Shown: positions 12,521 through 24,476, numbered from the stretch's first letter. The stretch: 60,000 nucleotides of DNA from Polytrichum commune (GCA_950295325.1 OX485807.1:15653001-15713000), one strand, 5' to 3'. Numbers and translations: made by a program. Notes: generated by a model not told the origin, from the sequence alone.

Positions 12521-13268
12521 TTAAGTAAAGGATACTAGAGCTATTCACCAAGCGGAGTATTCTACTTGTGGTGATACACTCATGGCTAAGGAACAAGTTT
12601 GAACACCCATTTGACATTGTGCAATAAGTGTTACTATTTGAAATACTATTATGCATTTGATGTAGTTTAATGTGTGCGACATGGATAACAACTGGGTCCT
12701 ACTGTTATTTACCTCGTGTACATAACTAATCCTCAATTAGTTGTTGGTTGGTTACATAGGCACAGGTGAGGCATGCCCTTCACACTCTCAATACAATGAT
12801 GTATTGTGACTATATATGACATATTATGCATTTCCTTTGGTTAAGGCTACTAGGCATATATCATGGTATGTATTCCATATATATGGTAGATAGGTTACTT
12901 ATATGTTGGAGCAATGCATGAAGATAGGTGATTAAATCTACCAAGGTATGGAATAGTCAACCACAGTTTGTTATTGGTACTTATGAACAATGTATGAATA
13001 CTGAAACCCTAAGTATGATGCAAATACTTATGAGGCGTAGTATGACATACTATAGCATGTTTATGTTGTTTACATACAATTAGACATGAGTACAAACATT
13101 AAGCATTGTGCATTGTTAGCATTAAGGTACTATATAGGAAGGTTTTGGTTTGAAAGACTGAGTGTTATGAGGGTTCCCACCCACCCACCCTTGCAAAGCA
13201 ATGAGGAAGATATTGAAGGATTAGGCCTCTGAAAAGAGGAAGTTCAAGCTTTGCATAAAGCATTGAAA

Positions 13269-13274
<6 letters not shown>
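12521..13274. other. Gene-free, degenerate repeat sequence
   Basis: There is no gene. 12735-13265 loosely resembles 11508-12145. A (CCCA)n-like run and an AAAAGAGGAAG block precede the CT tract of copy B. Confidence 0.35.

Positions 13275-13306
<32 letters not shown>
13275..13306. repeat. (CT)16 microsatellite
   Basis: An uninterrupted CT run at the left edge of element copy B, in the same relative position as the CT run of copy A. Confidence 0.95.
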
Positions 13307-13308
<2 letters not shown>

Positions 13309-15592
13309 ATCTATGGGCTCCCCCAAAAAATCCCTGTGGGCTGCCCGAAAAAGAAACGAAATATAAGTATAAAAAGAGGAGCCGGAAGGCAGGAAATCAT
13401 CTGACAGGCTTTCCTCGATCTTAGTGTAAGAGTATTACTGCAGAGGCTTCGAGCCTGAGTTCCCCTTATGAGTAGGCTTCGGCGTACAAGTAAGATACTG
13501 CCTGTCTGTGTGATGCTACCACAAGTCTCTCAACAGGAGAGTTCGGTTCCATAGAAGTGTCCGAAGCCTGAGTGATTTCAGTCTGTGACTCTGTGTAAAT
13601 ATTCACCTGTATACTGTAAGTCAAGATCCCAGTGCATCTCTACAATGACCAAGTCTAGCTCATCGCAAGACGAATTCAAGGTGTAGCCACAGAACATTCT
13701 CTGAAAATTCACAAGACTACACTTCTTGGTCACATGGGATAATCAGCCATCTAACCATATTCTTGATTCAAGATTTTATGTTCATATATCTTTTCAATAT
13801 ATGCAACTATTTGTATTGAATATGGTGAATGATACCTACTTCCTAGGAGGTGAAATAGCCTTGTTGACATCGATAACAAGTAAGAAGGTCCGCTTACACC
13901 TGATGTACGCTCTACTAACTTATTTCTTGGTAATGTTGGGGAGCATGGGCACAGGTGAGGACCTCTTCTACGAGTGCTGAGCACCTTCCAAAGAAGAAAA
14001 TGGCCACTCATTATATCTCTTCCAAGCAACTTCTCTTTGAAACCTGGAATAGTGATTATGAGTATTTCCTGATGAAAAATACATTTCTCTATAATTGCTG
14101 ATTCTTTCCGGAACTTACAATTCGGATATATGACAATTCTGTGATTCTTAAAAACAGTACAGGGAGATGTAAATGGTAACTTCCTGCTCACAAATTTGCT
14201 CCTGGAATTACTTACAGTAACACAGAAATTATCGGCGATTCATGATGAATACTGGTAGTCTGTGTATAGTCTCATTACACATAATGGGTGGATTTCAGTG
14301 TTACAAGAAATATTAGAAATAATTTTCTTGTAAAAAAACTCTTAGCCCTCTAAATACTGGACGGCCCATGTGTGATACAATTCACATAATTGGATTACTA
14401 ATTGAAGTATGGTATAAGACTCGTCACAGAACTCAGTACTTCGGAAGTATAGAATGACTCCTGTAGTCTTCTTACAGGCCCAGGATTAACAATCAATTGG
14501 CTGAAAGAATATCAAATAACTTCCCATATATAAGGCTTTTTTTTTAAGGATGGATGTGACATAAACTTTTACACATTCATATGGGTATCACATAATTTGA
14601 TTACTGTTTATATACAGTAGATAGCTTCTTGGAACCCAGGACTGTCTCTGAATAAGTTTATGCTCTGAGACAGACTCACAAGAAACGAGACGCATGATAT
14701 CCTTGATATCGTGAAACAAGTTTCTATCAGTGGATAAGAGAGAATAGAGTTCTTAGAAAAATCATTACTATATAATCTGGTTCTGACCAGGTAAATACTA
14801 CTTACTTCAAAGCCTACTACGGATAGTCAGCACATACTTTAAATCTCTTCTATAACAGGTCTCGTATGACCACAGATAGTCTTGTTGGGGGATGAAGGAT
14901 TCTCTTAGAATCAGTATATCGATGGCTCAAAGGTTATGACTCATGAGTCTCGGAGAGTCTTTTTTAAGTTACTCACAGGACCCACCAGGAAAATGAGTAG
15001 CTGTCACGTGATTGAGAGCTTTAAGGTTTTGATACCAATAAATATGGTTAAATGACCATTTCAGAAAACCCCAGGAATGAGAAGTTCTACTAACAAGAAT
15101 ACACTAATAGCAGTATGAGTTATGACCATTTCGGCAAAGCCGAAAATCACCAGTATGAGTAATAGATAAGGAATTTTTCACCTGAGGAAGCACCTTATGA
15201 GCTACTGATTACGAACAAGGAAAGTATTCTGACAAGATTCGAAGAAAACCCATCTGTCATGAAAAGATTGACTATGAAATCGATAGGATACCTGACAGTA
15301 ACAGGTATTATGGGACTTCAAGTTATAAATTACTGGTGGAATTGCAGTAATATTCTTAACCAACAGTTGACAAATGGGTAAAACTACTCAGGAATGTTGA
15401 TAAGAAGAAAGTGACTCTATGTAAACGAGTCACACATGATTAAACCAGTTTCTCATTTAAGTACTCAAAATTTGAGTCATACCAGTGGATTATCAAGACC
15501 CTGTTTTAACAGGGATGTATGTTGTCCTAACATGACCTTACAATAAGGGGACTTAACCTATTGTAACCAATCAAGACAAGATTAGTCAGCTT
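13307..15592 (+). mobile_element. Degenerate ~2.4-kb element, copy B
   Basis: Partner of copy A with the same order of anchors: GGGCTGCCCG then TATAAAA; a frame starting MTKSSSSQDEFKV at 13645 that hits a stop at codon 14; the 13859-13985 block with GAGCATGGGCACAGGTGAGG; and the closing block 15490-15592 with ACAGGGATGTATGTTGTC. The first anchor pair is 199-214 bp apart in both copies. The shared residues around S-S-x-Q-(E/D)-(D/E)-F-K-V suggest the ancestor coded for protein there. Both copies are dead. Confidence 0.5.
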
Positions 15593-16334
15593 TCTTCACA
15601 TTATGCTTCACACTATGCCCGGCTAAAGGCTCCAATTCCTATATTTTATTGGCTATGTATTTTCAGCCCATTTCTTTGTATTCTCAACAAAGTTTGGCCT
15701 TTCAATCCCAGGGCCTCTCGACTTGGACGGCCATGGTGTTAAGCGGCCCTTAGTGTGGCATCAAAATTGATGTGTCGTGTTAATAGGAGTACTATCCTTC
15801 ATGACTATCATGTCACTTAGTACAGTTTATCCATTCATTTTCTATTTCAAAAAATACCCCTAACATGTTCATGGTTGATATATCTCAAATGTGTCTCGCT
15901 AGGGATAATTTGGGGTCTGTGAACCAAATTTCAATTTCTGAATGCAATTAAAATGTAACATCTGGGCTTGTACAATTAGGGTCAATATATATATATATAT
16001 ATTCATAAAAGTTGGCTCATATTCCAATAAGTTCGTCTCACCCAACCACAAGGTGACAACCAGATGGCATGAGACACGTGCTCTTAGAGGATAAGTCCTG
16101 AAGGCCACTCAAAACTAGCACGGTGCATCATTTTTGAAATGGATTATCGAGAAGAAGTCTATGGGCGATGAAAACAGCTTCTGGCTTCTGGTGAGGCCAC
16201 GTCGCCTGTGCTTTCTTGACCGTCGGATCTGACCCTCTCTCCTAATCTCATCCGTCCAGTGCCTGTGCAGACAGACAGACAGACAGAGAAGACAGACAGA
16301 CACTCACTCTTGACCTTCCCGATTCCGATTCTCG
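15593..16334. other. Gene-free stretch with a GACA microsatellite
   Basis: There is no gene. It holds an (AT)n tract near 15984-16002 and a CAGA/GACA run at 16267-16302. Confidence 0.5.
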
Positions 16335-16612
16335 TCTGTTCGGAGTGACGAGTGAGGAGAGCTTGGGGATATATATTTCGTGTCAGGGACGATGTATTTC
16401 GTGGGTTCTTGATGTTTTTTAGATTCTGTAGTTTTGGGTTAAGGGAGACAGGGTTCGGTGGCTTGCGATTACGCATTGTCTATTCGGAGTAACGAGTGAG
16501 GAGTGCTTGGGGATGAGTATATATTTCGAGTCAGAGACGATGTATTTCGTGGGTTCTTGATGTTTTTTCAGATTATGTAGTTTTGGGTTAAAGGAGGCAG
16601 GGTTCGGTGGCT
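16335..16612. repeat. Tandem duplication, period 144 bp
   Basis: Copy 1 at 16335-16465 and copy 2 at 16479-16612 share TTCGGAGT-ACGAGTGAGGAG, GATGTATTTCGTGGGTTCTT and GCAGGGTTCGGTGGCTTG-like blocks. It lies just upstream of the gene-fragment chimera and could be its former 5' region. The period equals that of the LRR array by coincidence; the sequences are unrelated. Confidence 0.75.
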
Positions 16613-17670
16613 TGAAGGAAACACAGAAGGAAACATTGAATTAGAAAATTCTCAGGAAGTGCGAACTGCAATACCCATCTGGACACTTCCAAACACCAAT
16701 GGCCTTACTCCTGATAATTCTCATTTTGGTTCAACTGGTGAGTCGATGATGCATTTTTAAGGGGCAGGGGCCGAAATAGGCTACACCAAAATCAATTTGA
16801 ACTGCCTGAAGGCTTATTTGGGCGATGACATGAAATTTTGCTGATCAATATGGAGCAGGTTAAGCAGAGGTAATTAGCAAATCCTTGCTTCCCAGGATGT
16901 GAAGAAGATAGAAGAAGATACCTAATTGCAGAGGTGTTTGTTTGTGCTTTGGACAAAAACCTGCGCTATGATTTCTTCTTCTGAACAGATTTCTAGGTGG
17001 GACTCGAACAGATCATAACTATCTCCTTTGTAAATCTTCACACCAAATCCTCTTTTAAAAAATATATGTTGAGTAATTTGTCTCTGGAGTACGTCAATTT
17101 TGGTTCTGTCAATGTGTGACTTCACCATACATACGGACCACAATTTCTATTCCTTTTTTCAACAAGGTACACATTTATATTATGACAATAGGTAGCAAGG
17201 TTTTTTAGTCGGATGATATCACTCTTTCCCCTGAAAGGTGCTCATTTGAACAATTGGGTTTTTGGGTTGGGGTTTCAGCTGAAGATAGAAATGCTCAGCA
17301 TGCATGCAGACGATGATGGTTCAACGGAGAATATCCTCAATCTTAGTGAAGCTGAACTTGCCATTCGCAAAGTTGACATGGTTGACATTGCATTTGATGA
17401 TGTGAGTGATCAAGTCATTTTCCCTGGAAAATGATTTTTATTTTTTCAGAGTAATTACTGGGGTATATGACCCTGCACTGTTAAATTGACAGTTTAGTGC
17501 TTGTACAGGTTCCTAAGTGAGATTATAAGCTAGAACTTGATCCGCTGTCGTCGCTGCCACAATGAGGTCACCGATGATGCTCTTTTCCAGCATTGTGTGG
17601 AATCTGACCCAGTGGTTTTGTAAAAGCTGAAGAAATTTTACATGTATCAACTGACAATGTGGTGATTCAG
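16613..17670 (+). other. Possible exon fragments upstream of the myosin piece
   Basis: No complete gene. An open stretch at 17213-17434 (73 codons, containing ENILNLSEAELAIRKVDMVD) looks exon-like by composition and ends near a GTGAGT donor-like site, but I do not recognise it. 16680-16755 could code WTLPNTNG-TPDNSHFGSTGE before a stop. Both may be more captured exons. Confidence 0.3.
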
Positions 17671-18765
17671 GGTCAATTGTACAATTTAATGCAAAGACTG
17701 GAGACCACTGAGCCACATTTCATTCGATGCATAAGGCCGAACGCAAAGCAGCTTCCTAATGTGTATGAACAGGTGCTGGTTCTACAGCAGCTCCGATGTT
17801 GTCGAGTCCTAGAGGTGGTCCGCATTTCGCGATCTGGCTATCCTACACGTCACTCTCATCATGAATTTGCCAAGAGGTTAGAAATTCTGGAATCAATAAC
17901 TTGTCGTACTGTTTCTAACCTGTGTGCCCTTCAGATGAGCACTGAGTGTTCTGACATGCCTGCTAATGTACGACAGACTCAACTTCAGGCAGAATGTGTA
18001 GATTTATTTGCAGTCTACAATTAGATGTGTGTCCTTGACATGCTTACCTGTTTCATTGAACATTTTATTGAGCTTTCTGTAATATGTCTCTAATCTTCTG
18101 AGAATCTTTTGGCATGCAGGTACGGCTTTTTATTCCCCAAGAGTCATATTAGCCAAGAGGATCCGCTCAGCATTTGTGTGGCAATTCTGCACCAATTCGG
18201 GATCCCTTCAGAAATGTATCAAGTTGGAATTACAAAATTGTTCTTTCGTGCTGGACAGGTGAGATCTCTACATTTGTTGTTCAAGTTTTAATTTTCAGCA
18301 ATTTATCCACATCAGAAACTTTTTTGGTGATGTTGTCAGCATCAGTTCTGCGACCCCAGAAGTGTTTGTTGTTATCAACCATTTGGAGTGTACATTTTGT
18401 CAGTTATGTTCTTTCTATTTCTTCTTCTTTCCGGTGCTTTGATTTGCTGCAGTAAGTTTTTTGTACCTTGTGTTCGTCCAATATGCTTTCTAAAATTTCT
18501 ACACCTTGGTGTCCATTTTCATGAGGTTTTTGAAGCCTCTGATGCTTTTGCTTTGTAGCTCAACAATCATTGTTACTGATAGTAATTTTCACAACATGGT
18601 CCAGATTGGAATGTTGGAGGATTTGAGGTAGAGAACCTTGCAGGTGTGACAAGGCTGCAAGTATTGTAGAAGGGCTACAAGGTTCGCCTTATGTTTACAC
18701 AGAAACGAAAGATGACGATTTCCCTGCAATCCTGTAAGTTCAGCCTGTCTGTTTTCTCTCATGGT
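17671..18765 (+). pseudogene. Myosin VIII fragment (end of motor domain and IQ region)
   Basis: Myosin VIII is a plant actin motor found at the plasma membrane, plasmodesmata and endosomes. Only the end of the motor is present. Exon 17671-17876 opens GQLYNLMQRLETTEPHFIRC and continues with IRPNAKQLPNVYEQ and VLEVVRISRSGYPTRHSH. A GTTAGA donor and a GCAG acceptor join it in phase to 18120-18258 (YGFLFPKSHISQEDPLSICV and MYQVGITKLFFRAGQ). A third exon from 18605 starts IGMLEDLR and then has a stop, a lost base and a second stop inside the IQ region (KGYKVRLMFTQKRK). The ATP-binding half and the tail are absent. Retained introns show the copy was made from DNA, not from mRNA. Confidence 0.85.
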
Positions 18766-18953
18766 TGATTTGCAGATGAAGCATAGTCTCAGGTCTTGTA
18801 TTGGTCTCTCGGGCATGTGGAAATGACGTTCCAAGGTAAACCTTTGCCTTAATTTATTGGTAATTTGTTCTTGCTTTGGGTTGATGAACAGGAAGGGGTG
18901 CAATGCTGAGACATAATGCTCTCTGACCGAATTAATCTGGCCTTTGGGTGCAG

Positions 18954-20773
18954 ATTGGCATTCTGGTGGTCAAATGTGGTTGTTCTGAGAGAGACTATCA
19001 GCCATGCATGCCAGGATAATGATGTTGGACCATCAGGTCAAGATAAAGAGGCTGATGCTTCTTTTGGAAGTGATTTTTCTGCTCAAGCTTTACGATCTCA
19101 ACAATTAAGGAAGTCAAAGAGTGACATTGGCCTTCGTCTAGGCCCGCAAAGGTTTAGCAAGGACTGGCGAACTTGCAGCATGTTTGTTTCTGCTCTTCTG
19201 AAAATAGAGACATGGCTCCATGCACGGGTTTTAGCGTCTGTCTGGTGGCAGGTACACATTTAGAAGGAGTTCTCTTTTGTGAAGTAGGTTGTAGTACAGT
19301 CATGACAACAGTACATGAATCTGCGCTTATATTAGCAGGACTAATTCTTTTGTTGGGCGAATACAGGCAATGACTCCACATATGCAGCTTGGAGGCATGC
19401 CTTCAACAAATGCCAAGGGAAGCTCTGCAGATCTGAATGGTGACTTCACCAGATTGACTGGGAATACAAGAGAATCATCCTTCAGAGATAAGGTGGATTC
19501 CACTCCGCAAATTAGGTGATACCCGCCAAGGCAACATTTCAGTAGAGATATGGAAAAGCGCGTTCACAGATGCCTTGAAAAGGCTTTGTCCTCTTCAAGG
19601 GGAGGGCCTAGAATGTGGCTGTTTGCCTGCACTCAACAGAATGGTTAGCTGGATTCCTGCCCTTTCTGCTCTTTCATTTGACCTTCTGTTTGTGATAGAG
19701 AAATACAAGTTGCAAGATTTCCTCTCATACAAGGGATCATAAACATGCAAGTGGAGGTTATAATTGGGAGTTCTAAGTCATGCTTTTGATTTCTAAGTAT
19801 TTCGTCTTATATGCTGTTAAAGTGATATTCCTACTAGCATTTCTTAGTAATGCGGTTTGTTATCCAGAAGTTGATAAAAATATCTGCACTTTTTCCTCTG
19901 CTAGTAGCTTCATGCTGAGTAGAATCTGATGTGCTTCTCTGGTATTCGGCTACAGGTTATTGAAGAATGTGTAACACGGTTGGATGTAGCTATGTTCAAT
20001 GGGATTCTGCGAGATCCCAAGGATGATGCTCCAACAGACCCACTGGCAGATCCTATCACTGATGTGTCTGTTCTCCCGATCCCTATTGGAAGTCTAACAT
20101 TTGGGGCTGGATCCCACTTGATAAATGTGCTCAGTACCATTATATTAACCAGCACATCTATTTGTAATCTGCATTGCTAAAAGAATGGTATTCTTTTCCT
20201 GCGATCATGCTACCAAGTTTTAAGACTTGCAGGTGGTGAATTGGTCAACGTGGTTATCAGCACTGGACAGCTGCGAAGACCGTGTTCCTGCAGAATTCAG
20301 GTCATCTCTTCCTAACGATCCTGATGATGAAGAGCCTGTGCAATTCAACTTACTGAAAGCCACTGGAGATCTTCGTATGTTGCCCATAGATATTCTACTT
20401 GACAGTGAAATTAGAAGGGAGATAATTATATTCCTTGTATAGTGTGTGAAGATAATTATTTGCCATTTCTTTTGTCCATACATATTGTTGTGCAAGCTCA
20501 TGCAGAATGCTCAATTTGAGGGAATTCCCAAACTTGGGAGTCTCAACTTGGGGGAAAATAATCAGGAAAACAATAATAATAGGTATCTTTTGTTTACTAT
20601 ATCATATTTGAGGTTCCCATAGTGTCTACTTCTAAGCTGTGATTTGTCTGCCAGGTCTGTGCAGGACTCAATCTACCCCTTATACGACGGGTTCTAGCCA
20701 GCTTTGTGCCTGAAGTCTTCTCTCCAGATCCTATCTCATCCCACCTATTGAATGCCCTTGCTACATGGGTAGA
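18954..20773 (+). pseudogene. EEIG1/EHBP1 N-terminal C2-family plant protein, C-terminal half only
   Basis: Conserved blocks of the plant family carrying an EEIG1/EHBP1-type N-terminal C2 domain appear in order. Exon 18954-19251 has LAFWWSNVVVLRETISHAC and ends LLKIETWLHARVLASVWWQ. Exon 19366-~19643 starts AMTPHMQ and later reads QGNISVEIWKSAFTDALKRL and GLECGCLPALNRM. Exon 19955-~20137 has VIEECVTRLDVAMFNGILRD and DPLADPITDVSVLPIPIGSL. Exon 20233-~20420 has VVNWSTWLSALDS and LRMLPIDILLD. An exon from ~20655 has VCAGLNLPLIRRVLASFVPE and VFSPDPISSHLLNALA. One frameshift at about 19505 is followed by a stop in the original frame. The N-terminal C2 domain is missing, and the 3' end is cut by an inverted-repeat element. 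It follows the myosin fragment directly on the same strand. Confidence 0.8.
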
Positions 20774-21163
20774 TCACTCCATTGTCAAGTTGAACACCAC
20801 GTGCGGCCAAAAAAAATCTTCTTTTGGTAAGTTGCACCACCAAAATGGGTCAAACTTTTATCAAATGTTTTTCATGAGTAGATATACACAGTACCTATGA
20901 CATAGTTAAAAGTGGTAACTAAATTTGATGATTTGTTTTTTTCATAAAACATACCATTTCTAACTAGAATGACACAGAATTGAACTAAAACAATTACTAA
21001 AAAAAATAAAGATGACTAAAAATTTCAAAAAAGTATACAAAAGATACTATCAATGGTTATGTATATGTAGAAAAAATATCATAAATTTTAAAATTATATA
21101 TGGCATGTAATATAGGGGTAGCAAACTTTGTCCGCACGTGGTGTCAACTTGACAATGAAGTGA
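20774..21163. mobile_element. 390-bp MITE-like element with ~32-bp terminal inverted repeats
   Basis: The left arm 20774-20806 (TCACTCCATTGTCAAGTTGA, then ACACCACGTGCGG) pairs with the right arm 21132-21163 with one mismatch and one base of length difference. The interior is AT-rich and non-coding. Each arm holds a CACGTG G-box. It sits inside the last recognisable exon of the EEIG1-like fragment. I could not find a clear target-site duplication, so the superfamily is open. Confidence 0.75.
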
Positions 21164-22307
21164 CCTCCCCGTGCCTTGCTACTGAGGAAAGCTGTTGAGA
21201 GGTTTATGCTGGTGTGCATAGGATTGAAAGTGGACACTACACTATACATCTGATTTAGTGTGGCATTTAGATTCGTGTGTCACATTAGTAAGAGTGGTCT
21301 TTGTAGATTAACACACCATCCAACCATAAAATGTGGACCTTCTCATCCAGTTTACTTGGCATACCTTTACAAATGGTGGCTGTCTTTAGAAAGTAGATTA
21401 TCAAGACCTGTTCAAGTATCCTCATGCTAATCTTTTTATTTCCCTTCATGGAATGAATAGTATGTGAGCATCTAATAATTTTGTAATTATCTTTCAAATT
21501 GTGAAGTGGTTGTGCCCTCTTTCTAACTAAGAGTTATCAACCCTGATTATTTTTAAATTCATCTTGTCCTACCTGGATTGAAGTGAGATTTGATCATCGT
21601 AGAGTGTTCAAAGATGCTTTGCCAGTGATCAGCAACCATGGCATCTTATGTAACCAACTATTTGCATCCTCCGGTTGAACAATCTTAGCGTATCTATGTT
21701 CAGTTCCTGTGTCAAGCCTTTCCCAATGACTTCTCCTTGACAGACAAAGGTCAATTTGTATATCCGATCGCCTCCTTAGAGTCTAGGGTGTCCACGAACA
21801 AGTCGTATGTCGTCTTGTTTCCTTTTAAATTTTGAACTTGTGCGTTTGTGTATTGGACATTTAGGATTGAGTACCTTAATTTGAGCAAAATGGTCAAGAG
21901 TATATCATTGAATCCAAACATTCTCCACAAGTGCAAACTGCAATTCCCATATGCACACTTCCAAACACAGCTTAATTGAGATTATTGCAGGCCATCTTTC
22001 AATGGCTTACATTGTTTAAATCATCCCTATGTTAGGTGTCGGTCATCAAAATTCAAACACTTCCATATTGTTTTGTAGTTGTTTTGATGATTCTTTTGGT
22101 GTATGCATCACTACCTATTTCCCAAACAAACTCTTTGCTTTGCCAACTTCCTTGCGGACTTCTTCTCCCACCAGCGGTGGGCCTTTGGCCCCTAGCGGCT
22201 CGTTGGATGAATTAAAAAGGCCTAAAGAGCCAATGGTAGTTGCTCAAATGTGGCTTCACAAGTTCACGGCTTGGACTTGGGTGTCATGTATAGGGTACCG
22301 GAAGTTC
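21164..22307. other. Gene-free stretch
   Basis: No gene is visible. 21908-21968 is similar to 16637-16700 upstream of the chimera: AAGTGC-AACTGCAAT-CCCAT, then ACACTTCCAAACAC. No other structure was noticed. Confidence 0.5.
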
Positions 22308-23151
22308 GGTCAAGCTGGGATCGAATTTCGATTAGGGCAAAACCAATAGTGTCATAACACATGTCTTAGTTTTGAGTGCTAAATTAAGGAGGAATGATTA
22401 ATTAGTACGAGTGGTTATGGCAAAGTAAAGACATCGGTAATGTGTTCAGACCAACTTTTGGCTTCAAAAATTCACTTTTTAATGTTAAGGAATCAAATTT
22501 CCCCTAAAAAATAGCACTCCTCCTTATTTCTATCTTCCTACGCGGGAAAAAAATGCACCACTTTATACTTCTTCATAATTGGCACAAAATCTCTTGAGTA
22601 ATCGGTTATGGGTGCCTCTACTCTAGAATAGAGATATCATTTCCAATACCCCCCCCCCTCCTTCACCAATCTTACTATATAGAATCCCCTAAAGCCATGA
22701 GGCACCACACACATAGTCATCATTTTCTAACGTGATGGAACGAGTCATGAATAATCACACATCTAACTTCCACGTTCGGCATGATGGAGAAAATGTAAGT
22801 TAAAAAGACAAAAATTTGGGTTCCTTAGAAAAGGGCACTATTCATAATCAAGTATTTGTCTCCCAATTATTGGGAAATAAGTTGACCTCTACTATAAATA
22901 TGAGTTGGGAGAGAATCTTGCCTATGAAAATTTACAAAAATTTCAAAACTTGCAAAACATCATTCAAATCCATAACAGTGTTTTGTAGGATTGACAATAT
23001 ACCATAGAATATTCCCCACATTCCCCACACCCAGTCTGAATATGAAGGAATATTCCATGGAATACTATCAGTCCCACAAAACACTATTATGGATCTGAAT
23101 AATGTTATGTGAAATCAAATTGTGTTGTGTTTGTTAAACATTGTGATATCA
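22308..23151. repeat. Dispersed repeat family, copy 1
   Basis: 22308-22640 matches 57530-57840 (shared ACACATGTC-TAGTTTTGAGTG, TTTCTATCTTCCTAC and TGCCTCTACTCT blocks). 22640-23010 matches 26985-27330 (poly-C run, CCTCTAAAGCCATGA-like block, TCATTTTCTAAC-TGATG, GGTTCCTT). 22864-23151 is also duplicated directly at 23481-23769. No coding frame was found. Confidence 0.7.
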
Positions 23152-23473
23152 AACAATTCTTTTTTTGTTATAATAATAATAATAAAAGACGGACGTTGAA
23201 TCATGAAATACCTCTTATATACACATGGAAAGAAAATATAATTACCATGTGAATTGATTTTTCATGAGTATGGATGAATGGAACAAAGTAACCAGAGTTA
23301 AGGATGTGAAACACGTCTTTAACCCATGGTAAACTTAGGTTTTGACAGAATTTACCACAGGTAAGATCTTCAATATAAACCCTCAAACCCTAAAAGAGGC
23401 TCTTTTTTACCATTCACACAAGAGCTTGGTGCGGTAACTTAGTGCACACTTACTGGGATACTAGATACGTGTG
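23152..23473. repeat. Near-identical second copy of the 12196-12520 repeat
   Basis: This segment lies exactly between two ~290-bp direct repeats (22864-23153 and 23481-23769). That layout could be an insertion followed by local duplication, or a terminal-repeat miniature element. The 12.2-kb copy lacks the flanking repeats, which favours the first. Confidence 0.75.
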
Positions 23474-23480
23474 CAATAAG

Positions 23481-23769
23481 CAATTATTGGGAAATAAGTC
23501 GACCTCTACTATAAATATGAGTTGGGAGAGAATCTTGCCTATGAAAATTTACAAAAATTTCAAAACTTGCATAACATCATTCAAATCCATAATAGTGTTT
23601 TGTAGGATTGACAATATACCATAGAATATTCTCCACATTCCCCACACTCAGTCTGAATATGGAGATATATTCCATGGAATACTGTCAGTCCCACAAAACA
23701 CTATTATGGATCTGAATAATGTTATGTGGAATCAAATTGTGTTGTGTTTGTTAAACATTGTGATATCAA
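23481..23769. repeat. Direct repeat of 22864-23153
   Basis: About 290 bp, from CAATTATTGGGAAATAAGT to ACATTGTGATATCAA, almost identical to the first copy. Confidence 0.85.
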
Positions 23770-24224
23770 CATCCAAACCTGTGAAGAATCACCCCATAAT
23801 CACACCTGGACTGCACTTTTGCCGAAATTGCTGAAGGTTATTGGAAATAGGTCTGTGTACTCTTTGATAAGGTAATGAGGAATTTAGCCGGCAAGTGGCA
23901 CTGCCAAGAAGCCCAGGCACATGATGGCTCTGATGTATCACACCTGGCAGAGAATTCGTTGTATGTGGCATAATGTGTGATAGCCCTCACCAGGAACCCG
24001 GCATGCCTCACCATCATACACCCCAAACTCCGTAATATCAACCCCCATAATGTCACTCACTCTCTAATATCCCGAAACCCTAGGGAACGGATGTTCGTAC
24101 TTCAAATCTCACTCCTTATTGTCATATTCCTTTCCCTTATATCACAATTTTTGTCATTAATGCAAACCACCAAAGAAGTCAACCCACACCCTCGCATTGC
24201 GCCATGTGTCAATATGTGGAGTGT

Positions 24225-24259
24225 CTTCTTCTTCTTCTTCTTCTTCTTCTTCTTCTTCT
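24225..24259. repeat. (CTT)n microsatellite
   Basis: An uninterrupted trinucleotide run of about 35 bp. Open frames across it code only for poly-Leu, poly-Phe or poly-Lys and are artefacts. Confidence 0.95.
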
Positions 24260-24417
24260 GCCATTTGTTGAATGTTGGTGCATGCATATGCCACATCGTC
24301 CAAGAAGGCCAAGTGGAGTGGACCACACCACACCATTAAAATGTTGCACTTTGTGTTATTTCATAGTGTCACATGCTAAACTAATTCTATAGTATCACAC
24401 ATCCATGTTAACACTAC

Positions 24418-24476
24418 AAAACTCCGTAATATATCACGTGCACTTTGGTTCCCATAGGTGTGATACTACGGAGTTT
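24418..24476. repeat. Stem-loop with AAACTCCGTA arms
   Basis: AAACTCCGTA near 24418 pairs with TACGGAGTTT near 24467. A third copy of AAACTCCGTAATAT lies at about 24027. Confidence 0.5.

Noticed and set aside
15751-21305. TAGTGTGGCAT-like motif at 15751 and 21258 as boundaries of the gene-fragment block
   Set aside because: Similarity is short and weak; the pair at 16637/21908 is much better.
22864-23769. Calling this a TRIM retrotransposon
   Set aside because: The 290-bp repeats are part of a wider dispersed repeat and the interior occurs alone at 12.2 kb, so terminal-repeat structure is not established.
24102-24392. Open frames over the (CTT)n tract
   Set aside because: Homopolymer-coding microsatellite; not genes.
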